Assembly (NCBI RefSeq): GCF_001613505.1
Contig: NZ_BDCM01000025.1
Span: 1 to 64,000, forward strand
Source: Nocardia mikamii NBRC 108933
GTDB lineage: Bacteria > Actinomycetota > Actinomycetes > Mycobacteriales > Mycobacteriaceae
Length of the DNA stretch: 64,000 nt
Direction of reading: 5' to 3'
The position numbers were made by a program, and so were the translations under genes. Position 1 is the stretch's first letter; each line of letters starts with the position of its first letter. This document shows, piece by piece, positions 35,090 to 43,129 of this stretch. A model generated the notes under the pieces. The model was not told the origin of the DNA. It searched no databases and saw only the letters and a program-made list of their open reading frames with translations.

Positions 35090-36250
35090 CTATCGTCCGG
35101 TACCGAATCGATCGGCGACCCAGTCGGCGATGAAGTCGACTGTGGCCGACATGTTGTCGGCGGCGCAGTGCTCGACTCCCCCGTCGTCGAGGGTCATGAT
35201 CTTCAACTGCCGGTTCGGCGAATTGACGGCTGCGTCGTACTGCTTCTGCGCCATGGCCGGCGGAACTTGGCGATCGTTCGCACCGTGGACCACCAGGAGA
35301 GGGACCTCGATCTTCGCGCTGGCCTCGGCCATCGTCAGCGACGCGGCGAAGTCTGCGAACTCGTCCACCGAGTTCTTTCCGAACACCCACATCACGTGCT
35401 CCCAGAAGTGCGGGACCGACGGCTCGGCGGTTCCGGTGCGTTCGCGCGCCCGGCGGGTGCGCTGCAACTCGCCCCAGTCGTAGATGGCGCCCCACGCGGC
35501 GCACAGCGCGAAACGCGATTCGAATGCCGCGGCGCGGGGCGCGAAGTAGCCGCCGAGCGACCACCCACCGACACCGATCCGTTCCGGATCGCAGTCGGAC
35601 CGCTCGGCGAGATAGTCGAAGCAGGCGGACCCGTAGCGCTCGGCCTCGGCGATGCCGGTTAGCCCGCGGAGTCGCAGCGTTTCCCCGGTGCCGGGCTGGT
35701 CGATGATGAGCGTGGAAATTCCGCGCTCGCGATATTCTCGGGCCAGGCCGGTGCCGTAGACCATCTCCTTGGTCGAATCGAGGCCGTTGAACTGCACCAT
35801 GTATGGCGTCGAGCCATCGCCGTCCGCTTGTAGGAGCAGGCCGGGCAAGGTGGTGTCGATATCGCCGTCACGGTACGGAACTTCGACGAACTCACAGTGG
35901 TCACCACCGAGCTCGACCGACCTACGGAAGCAGTCGAGACCGTTACGGTAAGCCACTTTCCACGGCTCGAACGACCGGCTCTGCATCCGCTCCGCGGTCA
36001 GGTAGTAGATCGACGCACGGCGGTATCGCGTCGCCGCCGAAAGCTCATGGCCCGCAGTAACATCCGCGTCGGCCTGTCGGCGGACCCGATCCGCGATCGC
36101 ACACAGGCTCGCGAACAACTGCTCCGAATCCGGTCCGGCACCGATCAGGGGGCGGCATGCTTCGTCGATCTCCCCGATCGCGGCGCCCTGCGCGAGTGCC
36201 AGATTGATCGAGAGATTCCAGACGTAATTTCCCGGGAAGGGTTCGAACAC
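35090..36250 (-). CDS. Alpha/beta hydrolase, dihydroxypseudooxynicotine hydrolase-like
   Basis: A 386-residue hydrolase with a helical N-terminal cap of about 130 residues and a C-terminal alpha/beta core. The oxyanion/front part is YMVQFNGLDSTKEMVYGTGLAREYRERGISTLIIDQPGTGETLRLRG, the nucleophile GVGGWSLGGYFAPRAAAF, the acid VPLLVVHGANDRQVPP and the base GGVEHCAADN. This length and cap arrangement match the FrsA/2,6-dihydroxypseudooxynicotine hydrolase group, which cleave a C-C bond between a hydroxylated ring and an acyl chain. At the end of the hydroxyquinol operon it may release a dihydroxy- or trihydroxybenzene from an acylated precursor; that is inference. Confidence 0.75.
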   Translation of the reverse strand: MFEPFPGNYVWNLSINLALAQGAAIGEIDEACRPLIGAGPDSEQLFASLCAIADRVRRQADADVTAGHELSAATRYRRASIYYLTAERMQSRSFEPWKVAYRNGLDCFRRSVELGGDHCEFVEVPYRDGDIDTTLPGLLLQADGDGSTPYMVQFNGLDSTKEMVYGTGLAREYRERGISTLIIDQPGTGETLRLRGLTGIAEAERYGSACFDYLAERSDCDPERIGVGGWSLGGYFAPRAAAFESRFALCAAWGAIYDWGELQRTRRARERTGTAEPSVPHFWEHVMWVFGKNSVDEFADFAASLTMAEASAKIEVPLLVVHGANDRQVPPAMAQKQYDAAVNSPNRQLKIMTLDDGGVEHCAADNMSATVDFIADWVADRFGTGR

Positions 36251-36269
36251 CGCTGGGCTCCTTAGTGTT

Positions 36270-37346
36270 TCATCGTGTCAGTCCGAGGAGTGCCGAGGTG
36301 AGTCCCAGGTCGGGCCCGAAGTCCTCCAGGCGGCCCGTGCGGCAGCCGTCGGATCGCATCTGGATGCGGTCGCAGAAGAGGCTGACGACCTCTCCGGTGA
36401 GCGCGGTACCGAGCACGACATGACCGCGCATGGATCCTTGGCTTCGGTCCATCGATCGGTCGAGGTTTTGCAGCAGCAGCGGGGCGAGGTCGGCCGTTTC
36501 CGTCACTCCGGCGGCGTTGGCGCGCAGCTGGGCGGTGACGCTGGTCAGGTTCGACAGGGTGCCCGCGAGCTGGTCCTGATATTGGCTCAGGGTTCCGCTG
36601 GTGTTGGCCAACATCCCGTTGAGCTGGTCGAGAGTCGCTTGCAGTCCTGGTGCTTGTTCGGCCAGCAACTTCGACAGCTGGGTCATCTTGTCGCTGAACT
36701 CGCGCACCGAATGGTCGTTGTCGGCCAGCATCGTCGTCAGTTCGTTGAGTTTGCTGATGATGCCGGTGATCGCATCACCGTTGCCGACGCCGACCTTCAG
36801 GGCTCCGGACAAGGCAGCCAGGGTGTCGTGAATCTTCTGCCCCTGTCCGTTGACCATGGAGTAGAGCAGTTCTCCCGACAGCGGGCCGGTGTCGGCGCCG
36901 GGTTCGGGCTCGAGGGCGGCGGCGAACTGGTCGATCGTTTTGATCATCGTGTCCAGCTCGATGGGAGTGCGTGTCTGCTGCACGGTCAGGTGCGCATCGG
37001 CCGGCAGTGCCGGACCGCCGGTATAGCGGGGCGTGAGTTCGATGTGACGATTTGTGACGATCGACGGTGAAACGAGGGCCGCGACAACGTGTTCGGGTAT
37101 CTGCACCGAAGCATCGATGCTCATGTGGACTTCGTTGTATTCACCGTGGGGGATGATCTTGTCCACCGTGCCGATCCGGAGCCCGAGCACGGTGACGGGG
37201 TTCCCGTCGAAAATGCCCGCAGTGTCGCGGAAGTCGGCGGTGATGTGGTTCTCGGCGCGGCCCGGGGTGCGTAGTGCGGTGCATCCACTCAACAGGAGGG
37301 CGGCGGTGCAGACGGCGGCGGTTACGCCGGCGCGGGTCGTTGTCAT
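36270..37346 (-). CDS. Orphan MCE-family lipoprotein
   Basis: A 358-residue protein with a lipoprotein signal (AAVCTAALLLSGCTALRTPG, lipid cysteine at about 22) and an MCE/MlaD domain at about 35-120 (ENHITADFRDTAGIFDGNPVTVLGLRIGTVDKIIPHGEYNEVHMSI). A long helical region follows with LNELTTMLADNDHSVREFSDKMTQLSKLLAEQAPGLQATLDQLNGML, forming the periplasmic needle of MCE lipid transporters. It ends with the usual RGHVVLGTALTG-like segment. Mce proteins normally come in sets of six with YrbE permeases; none is here. Co-transcription within the ring-cleavage operon (start close to the alcohol dehydrogenase stop) suggests it helps import a hydrophobic aromatic substrate. Confidence 0.85.
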   Translation of the reverse strand: MTTTRAGVTAAVCTAALLLSGCTALRTPGRAENHITADFRDTAGIFDGNPVTVLGLRIGTVDKIIPHGEYNEVHMSIDASVQIPEHVVAALVSPSIVTNRHIELTPRYTGGPALPADAHLTVQQTRTPIELDTMIKTIDQFAAALEPEPGADTGPLSGELLYSMVNGQGQKIHDTLAALSGALKVGVGNGDAITGIISKLNELTTMLADNDHSVREFSDKMTQLSKLLAEQAPGLQATLDQLNGMLANTSGTLSQYQDQLAGTLSNLTSVTAQLRANAAGVTETADLAPLLLQNLDRSMDRSQGSMRGHVVLGTALTGEVVSLFCDRIQMRSDGCRTGRLEDFGPDLGLTSALLGLTR

Positions 37347-37354
37347 CAGTGACC

Positions 37355-38416
37355 TCACATGCCGGGATCGATGAGGATCTTTCCTTCCACTCGACCGGCG
37401 GCGAGTCGGTCGAGGGAGGTGCCGAGCTGGTCCAGCGCGACGGCGGGTTCGACGAATTCGCCGCCGATGACGCCGTGGGCAAGGATGTCGAGTGCTGCGG
37501 GCAGATCGGTGTCGCAGATGTGTGCGAGTGTGGTGTCGAGGGTGACCTCGCGGAAGATCATCGAGTGAATGTCCAACTCGGGCTTGCCTTTCGGTATGCC
37601 GACTGCCAGGACGCGGCCGCCGTCGGCGACCATGGCCAGTGCTTCGGCGAGCTGCCCCGGCGCGCCGCTGGCTTCGATGACGACCTCCGGCCGGTGGCCG
37701 CCCAAGGCCTCTCGGACATCGCAGGCGATCGTGTCCGATGTGGTCAGTGCTCGATGGGCGCCCAGCCGCATCGCACGCTCGAGCCGGTCGGCCGCGATAT
37801 CGACGACGGTGATGTCGAAGCCACCGATGTGCTCGAGCCCGGCGATGACGAAGGAGCCGATGGCGCCGGCGCCGATCACGACGACGCTGTCACCGTCACG
37901 GCCTCCGGCGCGGCGAGCGGCGTGGATGCCGACCGCGAGCGGTTGCGCGAGAGCGGCGTGGTCGATCGACAACCCGCTGGGCAACCGGCGAAGCGTCTTC
38001 GAAGGGACCGCAACGTATTCGGCCATACCACCGTGGACGTTGAGCCCGACAGTCTTGTAGTGCCCGCATTGGTTTGTGCGACCTTCGCGGCATCTGCGAC
38101 AAGTCCCGCACCATACTCCGGCTCCGCTGGCGACCAGATCTCCGACGGCGAGGTCGGAATCGGAGTCGGACCTCACGATCTCACCCACGAACTCGTGCCC
38201 GGGAATGATAGGACCCAGATGGCCGCTGTGCGGGTGGCGTCGTGTGACGGGATAGGTTTTCGGTCCGGCGATCCACTCGGATGCGTCGGTACCGCAGATC
38301 CCCGACCGCAGCACTCGCACGAGCGCTTCGCCGCCGCCGGGACTCGGCACGGGTACTTCTTCGAGCCGGATGTCGCGTGCACCGTAGTACACAGCAGCCC
38401 TCATCATCTGTGGCAC
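37355..38416 (-). CDS. Zinc-dependent medium-chain alcohol dehydrogenase
   Basis: A 353-residue MDR enzyme. Catalytic zinc ligands are Cys in SGICGTDASEW and His in GPIIPGHEFVGEI. The structural zinc loop is CGTCRRCREGRTNQC. The NAD fold is DSVVVIGAGAIGSFVIAGLEHIGGFDITVVDIAADRLERAMRLGAHR. It resembles butanediol/sorbitol/threonine dehydrogenase-type enzymes and oxidises an alcohol or reduces a carbonyl of a pathway side chain. Of the possible starts, the GTG at 38416 has GAGGA at a good distance. It follows the dioxygenase stop by about 11 bases. Substrate not determined. Confidence 0.85.
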   Translation of the reverse strand: MPQMMRAAVYYGARDIRLEEVPVPSPGGGEALVRVLRSGICGTDASEWIAGPKTYPVTRRHPHSGHLGPIIPGHEFVGEIVRSDSDSDLAVGDLVASGAGVWCGTCRRCREGRTNQCGHYKTVGLNVHGGMAEYVAVPSKTLRRLPSGLSIDHAALAQPLAVGIHAARRAGGRDGDSVVVIGAGAIGSFVIAGLEHIGGFDITVVDIAADRLERAMRLGAHRALTTSDTIACDVREALGGHRPEVVIEASGAPGQLAEALAMVADGGRVLAVGIPKGKPELDIHSMIFREVTLDTTLAHICDTDLPAALDILAHGVIGGEFVEPAVALDQLGTSLDRLAAGRVEGKILIDPGM

Positions 38417-38427
38417 AGGCGATTTCC

Positions 38428-39321
38428 TCAAGGGTGTTTCAGGTCGTCGTCGGTGGCGAGGACCAGGTCGAAAGTGATGCTGTGCCAGCCGCCGCGGGGG
38501 TGGGTGCCGTCCGGGGCCGGACCGTCGTCGTGATGGACGGCGCTCACGACCAGGTCTTCCTTCACGCCGAACACAGCGTCCGTGGCGAGGTAGGGGTCGC
38601 CGGAGAGGAAGATGTGGGTGATCAGGGTCCGAAATCCGGGGGCGGTGACCATGAAATGCAGATGCGCGGGGCGCATGGGGCTACGATTCGTCGCCTGCAG
38701 CAGATCACCGACCGGCCCGTCGTGCGGGATCGGATACGGCGCGGGCAGAACCGACCGAAACCTGTACTCGCCGTTGATATCCGAGCGAAGCCATCCACGA
38801 CCGGCCGAGCGGCCGTCGGGGTACTGGACATCGTAGAAACCGTCCTCGTCGGCCTCCCAGACCTCGATCCGAGCGCCCGCGATCGGTGTGCCGGTGACCG
38901 AGCGGACCTGCCCCGACACATAACAGGGCGCGCCGGAGGCGCCGCGAGCGATATCGCCGCCGAGCGGCACTTCGGGAGCGTCGTCGACGAAGAACGGGCC
39001 GAATACCGTCGATTCTGTGGCGCCGGGTTCGGCGGGCTCGTTGATGGCGACGGTCAGCATCGACAACCCCAGAACGTCCGACAGCAGAATGAACTCCTGG
39101 CGGCGTTCGTCGGTGATATGGCCTGCGCGGGTGAGGAATTCGATCGCCCGCTGCCATTCTCGTTCGCTGAGCCGGACCTCGCGGGCGAAGGCATGCAGGT
39201 GCCGGACGAGGCTGTGCAACACCGCGCGCAGCCGAGGATCCGGCGTCGCGTCGAAGCTTGCCAGAACCTCGTCGGTAACCGCTTGTTCCCGCCCGGATAC
39301 GGCGGTGTGGTCGAGGATCAT
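38428..39321 (-). CDS. Intradiol ring-cleavage dioxygenase, probable hydroxyquinol 1,2-dioxygenase
   Basis: A 297-residue non-haem Fe(III) enzyme that cleaves hydroxyquinol to maleylacetate. The helical N-terminal dimer domain has [17 protein letters not shown]; the catalytic half holds the iron ligands: Tyr in [11 protein letters not shown], Tyr in [15 protein letters not shown], and the two His in [13 protein letters not shown]. The sequence [30 protein letters not shown] is typical of the hydroxyquinol/chlorocatechol branch; the neighbouring maleylacetate reductase favours hydroxyquinol. Its start overlaps the reductase stop by ATGA, so the upstream in-frame start is not used. Confidence 0.88.
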   Translation of the reverse strand: MILDHTAVSGREQAVTDEVLASFDATPDPRLRAVLHSLVRHLHAFAREVRLSEREWQRAIEFLTRAGHITDERRQEFILLSDVLGLSMLTVAINEPAEPGATESTVFGPFFVDDAPEVPLGGDIARGASGAPCYVSGQVRSVTGTPIAGARIEVWEADEDGFYDVQYPDGRSAGRGWLRSDINGEYRFRSVLPAPYPIPHDGPVGDLLQATNRSPMRPAHLHFMVTAPGFRTLITHIFLSGDPYLATDAVFGVKEDLVVSAVHHDDGPAPDGTHPRGGWHSITFDLVLATDDDLKHP

Positions 39322-40388
39322 GCGATTGGCCCTGTCGGCTCGGATCCGGCCCACGCCGCGTGCAGGATCGCGCGGACGCCGGCGGCGGTGACGGGTGTCG
39401 GGTTGTCGCCGGGGGCGATCGCGACAATGTCGTCGACGACAGCGTCGAGGTCTGCTTCACCAACACCGAGGTCGCGCAAACCCGTTGAAACACCGAGCTT
39501 TTCGCTCATCTCGCGCAGCGCCGCGATGGGATCGGGCCGCCGGAGCGCGGCGCCGATCCGGTCGGTGGCCGCCGCCGCGTTCGGGGCGTTGTACGCGAGC
39601 ACATACGGCAGGACGATCGCGTGCGTTCGGGCGTGAGGCAGATCGAAGGCACCGCCGAGGACGTGGCAGATCTTGTGATGCAGTCCCGAGCCGGCCACCG
39701 CGAAGGCCGATCCGGCCAGATATGCGCCGAGCAGCAGTTCGGTTCGCGCCGTCAGGTCATCCGGCGCCGCGGTGACTGTTTCCAGGCCCCGGCTCAGATG
39801 CCGGATACCGTCCTCGGCGACCGCGCTCGACACCGGGTTGCGCCCCGGAGCCCAGAATGCTTCGACGCAGTGAGCCATGGCGTTGAGGCCGCTGGCCGCC
39901 GAGAGGTCCGCGGGCAACGACAGTGTCAATTCCGGGTCGTAGATCACCGTCCGTGGCAACACTCGCCGGTCGGTGCCCGTGGTCTTGCGGCCCTCGTCGG
40001 TCATTCCCCACACCGGTGTGACTTCCGACCCGGCATAGGTCGTCGGGACGGCGATGATCGGCAAACCCGTCGTCAGGGCAACGGCTTTCGCGGTGCCTGT
40101 CGTGGAACCGCCACCCACGGACAACACCAGATCCGAGCCGTCCGCCGCCTCGCGGGCGCGCTCGGCGACCTCGACCGGTACGTGCGGGCGCACCCCGGAG
40201 AATGTCGCAGACAGCCGGTCGGCGAACCGCTCGCACAGCCGGGCCGCGAGCTCGTACTCCGAAGTGGAAGCGATCAGCAGGATTGCCTGCGCGCCCAGTC
40301 GGTCGACCTCGTCGAGCAATGCGGTGCGCGCCGCGCCCGCGCCGAAGACCACTCGGCCGGGCAGCGCGTCGTAGGTGAACATCGTCAT
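39318..40388 (-). CDS. Maleylacetate reductase (iron-containing alcohol dehydrogenase family)
   Basis: A 356-residue NAD(P)H enzyme that reduces maleylacetate to 3-oxoadipate. Visible marks are the NAD region [52 protein letters not shown], and the metal-site histidines in [13 protein letters not shown] and [35 protein letters not shown]. Length and the [11 protein letters not shown] segment match the maleylacetate reductase branch. It lies directly upstream of the hydroxyquinol dioxygenase with ATGA overlap, and its product feeds the PcaIJ/PcaF proteins encoded 5-8 kb away on the other strand. Confidence 0.9.
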   Translation of the reverse strand: MTMFTYDALPGRVVFGAGAARTALLDEVDRLGAQAILLIASTSEYELAARLCERFADRLSATFSGVRPHVPVEVAERAREAADGSDLVLSVGGGSTTGTAKAVALTTGLPIIAVPTTYAGSEVTPVWGMTDEGRKTTGTDRRVLPRTVIYDPELTLSLPADLSAASGLNAMAHCVEAFWAPGRNPVSSAVAEDGIRHLSRGLETVTAAPDDLTARTELLLGAYLAGSAFAVAGSGLHHKICHVLGGAFDLPHARTHAIVLPYVLAYNAPNAAAATDRIGAALRRPDPIAALREMSEKLGVSTGLRDLGVGEADLDAVVDDIVAIAPGDNPTPVTAAGVRAILHAAWAGSEPTGPIA

Positions 40389-40786
40389 CGGTCATCTCCC
40401 GGAATCACTGTCGGCTGATAGGCGAGCAGCAACCAGCGATCACGGTCGCGCACCCACACCGCCAGCGCACGGTTGGCCAGCTTCTTGCGCACTCCCCCGG
40501 CGGTCAGATCGGCGTGCATCTCGCCGACGACGACCGCGGTGTCGCCGGCGACGACGACGCCGCGCACCGGATGGTCGATGTGGTGATACACGTAGTGGCC
40601 GGACCTCAGCTTCTCGACATAGCTGTCGAGGGTGTCGACCTCGGCGTTGGAGTGGGTGTAGACGAGATCGCGATGAGCCAGGGCGAGGAAGCCGTCCACA
40701 TCGCCCGCGATCACGGCCGCGTACCGTCGGTCTTCGAGCGAGCGAATCGTCGACTCGACTGCGGCGGTGATGGGTGCGTCGGTCAC
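40385..40786 (-). CDS. NTF2-like (SnoaL-type) protein
   Basis: A 133-residue protein with the DUF4440/SnoaL-like cone fold: an N-terminal helix (AAVESTIRSLEDRRYAAVIAGDVDGFLALAHRDLVYTHSNAEVDTLDSYVEKLRSGHYVYHHIDH) and the strand-rich half (VVVAGDTAVVVGEMHADLTAGGVRKKLANRALAVWVRDRDRWLLLAYQPTVIPGDD). The GTG start has GGGAG and overlaps the preceding gene's stop; its own stop overlaps the maleylacetate reductase start. Such tight coupling suggests a role in the ring-cleavage pathway, perhaps isomerising or hydrating an intermediate. No active-site residues can be fixed. Confidence 0.75.
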   Translation of the reverse strand: MTDAPITAAVESTIRSLEDRRYAAVIAGDVDGFLALAHRDLVYTHSNAEVDTLDSYVEKLRSGHYVYHHIDHPVRGVVVAGDTAVVVGEMHADLTAGGVRKKLANRALAVWVRDRDRWLLLAYQPTVIPGDDR

Positions 40787-41673
40787 AGGTGTGCTCCCTT
40801 CCGCTGATCGCTGGAAAGTGCCGAGTACGAGGACCCGCCGCGTCGTCGTCTCAGCACGGTGAGGACCTGGGCCATATCGGCCTGCCCCAAGCCGGTCCCC
40901 ACGGCCTCCTCGAGCACGCCGAACGCGGCCTCGGCTCCGGGGAGGTCGAGGTCGTGGCGGTGTGCGAGGTCCAGGGCGAGGCCGAGGTCCTTGCGGATCA
41001 GGGCGACTGTCGCCGCGACAGCGGCGGTCTCCGGCGCCAGATACGCCTGTTGCTTGTATCCGACATACGGCGCCCCGGCCGCGCTGTGGCGCAGGATGTC
41101 GTAGAAGGCCTCCGGATCCAGATCGCCGGCCTCGGCGAGAACGAGCCCTTCCGCGACGGCTTGACTCAATCCGGCGAGGACCGCGTTCACCGCCAGCTTT
41201 GCCACCGACCCCGAACCGAGGGGCCCGGCATGAAACTGTGCCGCGGTCATCGCCGCCAGCACCGGGCGACACTGCGCGAATTGCTCGACAGAGGATCCGA
41301 CCATCGTTGTGATGGAGGCGGATTCGGCCATCGACACACTGCCCGACACGGGCGCGTCGATGACCTCCGCCCTGGTGCGATCCGCGATTTCGCGCACGGC
41401 CTCTGGACCGATCGTGCCCATCACAATGTGCACGTGACCGACCGCGACCGCTCGCAGTCCGTCGACGACCACAGCGTGCGTGGACGGCCCATCGGGCAGC
41501 ATGCTGATCGACAACGGCGCCACCGCGAGATCCTCGATCGAGTCGACCAGGGTGAGCCCCTCGGGGACGTACTCGGCCACGGGATCGTAGGCGAGGACGG
41601 TATGCCCCGCCGCCGCGAGGTGGGCGGCCATCGGCCGTCCCATCCGCCCCAATCCGGCGAACCCGATCAGCAC
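40783..41673 (-). CDS. 3-hydroxyisobutyrate dehydrogenase-like NAD(P) oxidoreductase
   Basis: A 296-residue beta-hydroxyacid dehydrogenase. The NAD(P) fold starts at residue 3 (IGFAGLGRMGRPMAAHLAAAGHTVLAYDP); the substrate motif is IDAPVSGSVSMAESASITTMVG; the catalytic lysine lies in GSVAKLAVNAVLAGLSQAVAEGLVLAEAGDLD. It oxidises or reduces a short beta-hydroxy acid. It is the first gene of the hydroxyquinol operon, so it may handle the side-chain acid released by upstream hydrolysis. GTG start with AAGGGA six bases before. Confidence 0.85.
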   Translation of the reverse strand: MLIGFAGLGRMGRPMAAHLAAAGHTVLAYDPVAEYVPEGLTLVDSIEDLAVAPLSISMLPDGPSTHAVVVDGLRAVAVGHVHIVMGTIGPEAVREIADRTRAEVIDAPVSGSVSMAESASITTMVGSSVEQFAQCRPVLAAMTAAQFHAGPLGSGSVAKLAVNAVLAGLSQAVAEGLVLAEAGDLDPEAFYDILRHSAAGAPYVGYKQQAYLAPETAAVAATVALIRKDLGLALDLAHRHDLDLPGAEAAFGVLEEAVGTGLGQADMAQVLTVLRRRRGGSSYSALSSDQRKGAHL

Positions 41674-42265
41674 GGCAATCCCTTACCGGCGAAGCGCCGG
41701 CACACCCCGCTCGGACGGCGAATGCGGCCGGCGACGCCGGTCGCCGACCGTGGTGCGCGGGTCGATCGTGATCGAGGGATCGAGGATGGCATCAAGGGCT
41801 CCTTCGGCGTCGATGAGGGGAAATGGGAGGTTCAGCGAACCCAAACTATGTTAAGCAGCATGGAACACTCGGAGGCAGGATGTCAACCATCGAGGAGGAG
41901 CGTCAGAGCTTCGCGCACAGGAATACACCCGCAATACGCGGCTTATACTGCGGTCAACCGCCCACGCTGGGTGCGTATTCTGGAGCAGCAGAGGTGGGCG
42001 ACCCGATTCGTCCTGCGGCCGAACAGTCACGCACTACTGTTCACTGCGAGTTGACGAAAATGTAGACAGGATGTTCGATGCGTGGTGAGATCGGCCAGCA
42101 GTTGCCGCACGTTCGCCCCGAACGGTGACGGAGCCCTCACCACCTCGGCCGCCGCGGGAATCCGGGCGGCGTCCGGGGCGAGCCGGCCTTCCCAGTCAAC
42201 GATGTGCGCGCCGTCCACACGCCCGGAACCCGGGTGTCAGGCCAACCAGAACAGCAGGAGCAGAC
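41674..42265. other. 592-base control region of the hydroxyquinol operon
   Basis: The reverse-strand operon promoter must lie here. A low-GC patch at 41840-41870 (AAACTATGTTAAGCAGC) is the best candidate. A 61-codon forward frame at 41880-42065 has GGAGG just before its ATG (MSTIEEERQSF), but its codon use is unlike its neighbours and I do not recognise it. A minus-strand stretch at 42027-42218 (LAPDAARIPAAAEVVRAPSP) looks coding-like and may be a worn gene tail. Confidence 0.35.
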
Positions 42266-43066
42266 ATGACCGAAACCGTGCAGATCCGGGCGACCGTCGG
42301 CACGCAGAACGTGACACGTGAACAGGTACGCGCATGGGAATCGCGCCGCGCCACAGCAGTTCTCGGGAAATTCACCGCGCGCCTGGGACATCTCGGGCTG
42401 AACGAGATCATGCCCGACCGCACACCGCACGAACTGCGCACCGCTCCGCTCGACGAGCAACGCTCCGCATTGATCACACTGAAAACCCGACTCGGTCACG
42501 CCGGCGTTTACGCGCTACTCCGGCACGAACTGGCCTTCTCGGAACGCACATCCCGCATCGGGGTGGCAGCGAGCAGAGGCCGAACCAAACACTGCGTTAC
42601 TCGCCTCGAGGTACCCGGCTACTCCGCCGAACGATTTGCCACGTGGTTCAACGACCTGACGACCACCAACGCCGAATCCGACATGATCGCCGCTTGCCCG
42701 GACCACTACCTTGTGCGCGGCCTACCCGACGGACGCCAAGAAGTCCTCGAAACCACCGGGGGAAGCCCCGCCGCAACCAGATTCATCATCGACTACACCG
42801 CGAGCGACACTCTCACCATTCCGGTCGACCCCAACTATCCGATCCAGATCGCCGGAGCGGCGACTCTCGACGACGGCCTGGTCATCGGCGGTGTCCGCCA
42901 CCAGTTCCGGGACCGCGCCGGCACCATGGACGCACTGCTGACCGTACAATTCCCGGCCACCGTGCCCGCCCGCTTCATCCGCCAACACCAGTGGCATCTG
43001 GCCGCGGAGTTCAGCAACTGGATCATCGCCGCGGCACCGACCGCGGGCACACGGCGAACGAGCTGA
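42266..43066 (+). CDS. Hypothetical protein of unknown family
   Basis: A 266-residue soluble-looking protein with no signal peptide or membrane segment. The start ATG has AGGAG six bases upstream, and the open frame before it is not used. The first 90 residues are helical and basic (VTREQVRAWESRRATAVLGKFTARLGHLGLNEIMPDRTPHEL). The rest is strand-rich, with YLVRGLPDGRQEVLETTGGSPAATRFIIDYTASDTLTIPVDPNYPIQIAGAATLDDGL. I do not recognise a family or any catalytic motif. It is convergent with the amidase and has no operon partner. Confidence 0.55.
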   Translation: MTETVQIRATVGTQNVTREQVRAWESRRATAVLGKFTARLGHLGLNEIMPDRTPHELRTAPLDEQRSALITLKTRLGHAGVYALLRHELAFSERTSRIGVAASRGRTKHCVTRLEVPGYSAERFATWFNDLTTTNAESDMIAACPDHYLVRGLPDGRQEVLETTGGSPAATRFIIDYTASDTLTIPVDPNYPIQIAGAATLDDGLVIGGVRHQFRDRAGTMDALLTVQFPATVPARFIRQHQWHLAAEFSNWIIAAAPTAGTRRTS

Positions 43067-43129
43067 TCCGATGTTCGGCGCAGAGACCGGGGCCGCGCTC
43101 TCGCACCGCCTCTGATGATCGACGACAGG

